A DNA stretch of 64,000 bases from Clostridiales bacterium (lineage in GTDB: Bacteria; Bacillota; Clostridia; Lachnospirales; Lachnospiraceae): contig JAJQIK010000011.1 in NCBI GenBank assembly GCA_021199255.1, positions 19,096-83,095 of the forward strand, in the 5' to 3' direction. A program made the translations under genes and the position numbers. Shown one piece after another: positions 61,233-64,000 of this stretch; position 1 is the stretch's first letter, and each line of letters begins with the position of its first letter. The notes beneath the pieces were generated by a model, which saw nothing but the letters and a program-made list of their open reading frames with translations, did no database searches and was not told the origin of the DNA.

Positions 61233-62411
61233 TTATTGTTCAATCAAATCATGCAGTACCTTAGCCCGATGCGCCCACGTATGCGCTCCTTTCGCCATGC
61301 TATATCCCTGGTCGGCGATTTCCTGCATTTGCGCCGGATTCTCCAGAAGCCCCGCTGCAATCTCCGGCAGCTTATCCATCTGCGATAAAGAATAAACGCT
61401 GCTGTCCACACCGTCATGCAGAATGTCGTCCAGATATACGCTGCTGTCTGTCAGGCACACAGCCCCGTTGAGCATCGTATTAAAGATTCTGTCATGGGCG
61501 CCGTCCTTAAACCAGGGCATTACATTTAGGGAAAGCTTGGTCTGACACAGCTTTTTAAGGCAGCCTGCGGAATCCAGATTATTCATCAAAATCAAATTCT
61601 GCTTCTTCTTACAGGGTAGCAAATCCCAGCCGTCGCCAAATACATGCACCGGAATATCCGCCTCCACTAATTCCTGCACCGCCCTGCCCCTGATCGTATA
61701 GCGGACATACAGATCGATAAAGGTAAGCGCCGCCATGGTTTTTTTCAGTTCTTCCTCCGGCACCTCTCCCAATTCATCGATAAGATGCGCCTCCGCCACT
61801 TCCTCCACGGTTTTCCATGGATTAGCCAGCAGATCGTCGATCATGCCATAATAAAACGCCGTATACTCATCATCGATTCTTGTGATATACTTTTCAAAGG
61901 TCTTGGGAACACAATAATTCCCCACCATGGTCACATCATACTTGCGGCACTCAACAGGCACTCTGGACTTATTCGGATACAATTCCGTGCCGGCCAGCGG
62001 CAGAAACAGGCCGCTCTCTATCTCAGGAAAAAATCTGCGCATATATTTGACATGATTTCTGTCAATGCTTATATGATGGTATCCTTCAGGTACTTTTTCC
62101 AAAAAATGGTGATAATACATGGGGTGATCTACTACAATATTATAACTGGGAATGTTCAGCGCGTCCCACATTGATCTGCCATTCTCGTCTAAGAAATACT
62201 CCTCTCCGCTCATCCCATGAAAATTAAAATTAATCAGCACCGTATTCCCTTTTTCGAAGAAGTGATGAAAAAACTTCTCGGTGCTGCTCCAGGGCTTACT
62301 TAAATTATACACAAATACTTCATGCCCCATCTCCTTCATCGCCTCGGAGATCTGTATGGAAAAATATCCCTGCGTCTCTATATCGCCCTCAAAAAACATG
62401 ATTCTTTTCAT
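61233..62411 (-). CDS. CgeB-like glycosyltransferase (DUF3880 plus C-terminal transferase domain)
   Basis: 392 residues. N-terminal half (MFFEGDIETQGYFSIQISEAMKEMGHEVFVYNL...DHPMYYHHFLEKVPEGYHHISIDRNHVKY) resembles DUF3880; the C-terminal half has a GT-B-like block (VHVFGDGWDLLPC..., LNVMPWFKDGAHDRIFNTMLNGAVCLTDSS) as in CgeB-type spore or surface glycosyltransferases. No membrane helix. Sugar donor and acceptor unknown. Ends 6 bases before the decarboxylase-type gene's start, so the two may be cotranscribed. Confidence 0.87.
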   Translation of the reverse strand: MKRIMFFEGDIETQGYFSIQISEAMKEMGHEVFVYNLSKPWSSTEKFFHHFFEKGNTVLINFNFHGMSGEEYFLDENGRSMWDALNIPSYNIVVDHPMYYHHFLEKVPEGYHHISIDRNHVKYMRRFFPEIESGLFLPLAGTELYPNKSRVPVECRKYDVTMVGNYCVPKTFEKYITRIDDEYTAFYYGMIDDLLANPWKTVEEVAEAHLIDELGEVPEEELKKTMAALTFIDLYVRYTIRGRAVQELVEADIPVHVFGDGWDLLPCKKKQNLILMNNLDSAGCLKKLCQTKLSLNVMPWFKDGAHDRIFNTMLNGAVCLTDSSVYLDDILHDGVDSSVYSLSQMDKLPEIAAGLLENPAQMQEIADQGYSMAKGAHTWAHRAKVLHDLIEQ

Positions 62412-62445
62412 ATGTGCGCCTTGTGCCTTTCTCAGCCTTTATATT

Positions 62446-63546
62446 CTAATGCGAGACTGCCGTTTTTTCCTCTCTATCCCGATATAAAACCGCGGTAATA
62501 ATAAAGCTTGCCGCAAAGGCTACGATACCCACTATAATAGCCTTAATCAGATTATACGGCTCTTCTGCACTGTAAAACATCAAAATGGAAGGAATACTTG
62601 GAAAAGTATAAATATAACAATGTACCGCAATAATCCCCTGCACGATACCCCCGATCATACAGCCCAGTATATTACCAATCGCAGGCGTTTTTTCCTTATA
62701 ACAAATGCCAAAGATGGACGGCTCGGCAATCCCCGGAATCAACGCCGTGACCATCGCGCTGAATGACATGGATTTCAGTTCCGGCTTGCTGGTTTTTACA
62801 AATACCCCCAAATCACAGCCCGCAAGGGAAATATTCGAAATAAACAGGGCTACCATAATACCGTAATCTACGCCTGTCAAACCAATCTGCGTAATGGCTA
62901 ACGTCATAAAAATCCAATGCATTCCTGTGGATACCAGCACCAGCGTCAAAGCCCCAAACAACCCCCAGGCCAAAATCGGCGCTTCTGTCTGCATACTATT
63001 CAATCCGTTCGCCAAAGCGTTGCTGATCAAGCTTACCACCGGCTCAATGACCACAATGCCCAACAGGGAGGTAACCAAAATTACGCATACCGCCAAAAAG
63101 TATGGCTGCAAACTTTCTTTTATTATTTTTTTGAAAAAGCGCATAATCCGCGACATACAGTAAATTAACAAAATAATGGGAATCACGTTGTACGCGTAAG
63201 TCGCGGACACCACCGGAATCCCAATAAAGGTAACCCTTTCACCGCTCTCCATCAGCGTCGCAAAGTCCGGAAGCAGCATCACGCACACGCTGATAATCGC
63301 AGCCAGCGGATCTGTTTCAAAATGCTTTGCCGAGGAATAGGCTACCATAACCGGCAAAAAATAGAACGGCGCGGTAGCAATGGCTGACATAATCGTCTCC
63401 GTTGTCCCCGTTAGAAGATGTATCGTAGTCAGAAGCAATACCATCATTTTCAAAATCCCGCCCGCTAAAAGAATGGGGATCACAGGCGCCATACATTCGC
63501 TGATATGGTCAAACACCGCCGACAGAGATGTCTTAATCGTTTTCAT
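62446..63546 (-). CDS. PTS EIIC permease, stand-alone (glucose/beta-glucoside superfamily)
   Basis: About 366 residues with ten or so helices. FDHISECMAPVIPILLAGGILKMM is the classic EIIC opening; PEPSIFGICYKEKTP-like (EPSIFGICYKEKTP) is the sugar-site loop. No EIIA or EIIB domain is fused and none is adjacent, so it must borrow EIIB/EIIA from elsewhere. Start 63546 (homology begins MKTIKTSLS) or 63558. Next to a glycosyltransferase rather than a sugar enzyme, so the substrate is open. Confidence 0.88.
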   Translation of the reverse strand: MKTIKTSLSAVFDHISECMAPVIPILLAGGILKMMVLLLTTIHLLTGTTETIMSAIATAPFYFLPVMVAYSSAKHFETDPLAAIISVCVMLLPDFATLMESGERVTFIGIPVVSATYAYNVIPIILLIYCMSRIMRFFKKIIKESLQPYFLAVCVILVTSLLGIVVIEPVVSLISNALANGLNSMQTEAPILAWGLFGALTLVLVSTGMHWIFMTLAITQIGLTGVDYGIMVALFISNISLAGCDLGVFVKTSKPELKSMSFSAMVTALIPGIAEPSIFGICYKEKTPAIGNILGCMIGGIVQGIIAVHCYIYTFPSIPSILMFYSAEEPYNLIKAIIVGIVAFAASFIITAVLYRDREEKTAVSH

Positions 63547-63558
63547 ATTTATAACCAT

Positions 63559-63883
63559 GCCTTTCCACAGCCTGCAAGCTTTACTGCATGAGGTGTATAC
63601 ATCGTAAAACGCAAATTGCTGCGTAACGCGAATCCAATTCGTGTCAAAGCTCCTCTGAAACTGCTATCTCTTATATCGGCAGAATCTTCCGTTTATTAAT
63701 CAACATTCTCACGCCTATTTATCATAGCATATTTTAGTCCTAATGGATACGCTTATCTGCAATCCCTTCGCAAAGGAATCTTTACGAAGGTCAGTATCCG
63801 GCCATTCTGTAACAGCGCTCCTTCAGGCCTTTGCAGCAAATAAAATAAGAAGCGTCGATAAAATCAACACTTCCTCTCTCTTT
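63559..63883. other. Gene-free stretch before the tRNA region
   Basis: No gene seen. Contains a 10-bp hairpin (63765-63774 with 63781-63790, one G-U pair) without a T run. A minus-strand TTGACA (63642-63647 region) has no matching -10 at the usual distance. Confidence 0.5.
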
Positions 63884-63945
63884 AATAAAGCACGGGATAT
63901 CAACAGGGGTTCAAATCCCCCATTTACGTTCCCTCATTATTTCAA
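63884..63945. repeat. Degenerate copy of the tRNA-Lys 3' end
   Basis: 63884-63896 matches the acceptor end of the neighbouring tRNA-Lys (63944-63956) at 12 of 13 bases in the same orientation. A T-arm-like block, GGGGTTCAAATCCCC (63906-63920), follows on the plus strand. Too short and broken to be a working tRNA. Could be a tRNA remnant or an attachment-site duplication. Confidence 0.5.
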
Positions 63946-64000
63946 TGAAGCACGGGGGATTCGAACCCCCGACAACCTGATTAAAAGTCAGGTGCTCTAC
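63946..64000 (-). tRNA. tRNA-Lys(UUU), 5' part outside window
   Basis: On the minus strand the visible 55 bases comprise the end of the D arm, an anticodon arm CCTGA-CTTTTAA-TCAGG with anticodon TTT, a short variable loop, a T arm GGGGG-TTCGAAT-CCCCC, and the 3' acceptor strand GTGCTTC plus discriminator A. The 3' CCA is not encoded. Identity is secure from the anticodon; the 5' acceptor and most of the D arm lie past base 64000. Confidence 0.93.

Noticed and set aside
60333-61388. A 351-residue open frame on the plus strand
   Set aside because: Antisense to the PLP decarboxylase-family gene and the glycosyltransferase end; rich in His, Arg and Ile as expected of a shadow frame.
1-64000. CRISPR arrays, prophage genes and insertion sequences
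   Set aside because: No spaced direct repeats, cas genes, phage structural genes or transposase genes were seen. The only recombinase is the serine enzyme at 10321-10920.

Overview
This window looks like chromosomal DNA of a spore-forming Firmicute of the Lachnospiraceae type. That placement is an inference. It rests on spore maturation genes spmA and spmB, a RicT/YaaT homologue, a FabK-type fatty acid cluster with a FabT-like regulator, strong AGGAGG-type ribosome sites, many sugar ABC and two-component genes, and roughly balanced base composition. Almost all genes lie on the minus strand.

Layout from left to right. 1-7.2 kb: the end of an alpha/beta hydrolase, metG, three genes for a membrane coiled-coil protein and two paralogous exported proteins, map, and a small XRE regulator. 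7.3-10.9 kb: an O-acyltransferase pair (MBOAT membrane enzyme plus SGNH partner). Its upstream DNA carries a perfect 15-bp inverted repeat around a near-consensus promoter that points AWAY from the operon, next to a serine recombinase gene. This is best read as a phase-variable switch caught in the OFF position. 11-13.2 kb: a BlaI/M56-peptidase sensor pair. 13.4-21.1 kb: an arabinose operon (araA-araB-araD-split transketolase-rpe) with its AraR repressor and an operator inside the promoter, followed by a chemotaxis receptor. 23.0-23.7 kb: a gene-free stretch with a long foldback structure. 23.7-34.3 kb: a YtfQRT/YjfF-type sugar ABC transporter, a second AraR-like regulator, and a sensor system (binding protein, YesM-type kinase, YesN-type regulator) whose binding protein is a clear paralogue of the transporter's own. 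34.4-39.9 kb: a diguanylate cyclase, a DUF885 protein, a FabT-like MarR regulator, a membrane-anchored Mrr-like protein and a GH27 alpha-galactosidase.

40.5-47.7 kb: spmB and spmA, normally adjacent, are about 6 kb apart. Between them lie a multi-pass membrane protein with an 11-G tract in its coding sequence, an SGNH/CE2-like esterase, an AAA-ATPase/nuclease-fold protein and a flavoprotein. 47.7-54.7 kb: the fatty acid synthesis cluster acpP-fabK-fabD-fabG-fabF-fabZ-NMO-like-fabH, with FabT-type palindromes before acpP and fabD that match one in the promoter of the distant FabT-like gene. 54.8-61.2 kb: a housekeeping run (rsmI, tRNA methyltransferase, ricT, holB, yaaR, gmk-like, Orn/Lys/Arg decarboxylase family). 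61.2-64 kb: a CgeB-like glycosyltransferase, a lone PTS EIIC, and a tRNA-Lys cut by the window edge with a degenerate copy of its 3' end just beyond it.

The arabinose genes carry arabinose to xylulose-5-phosphate and on into the pentose phosphate pathway. The ABC transporter and its sensor system probably handle one furanose-type sugar. The acyltransferase switch and the poly-G gene suggest two separate ways of varying the cell surface. The invertible promoter is the most interesting single observation.
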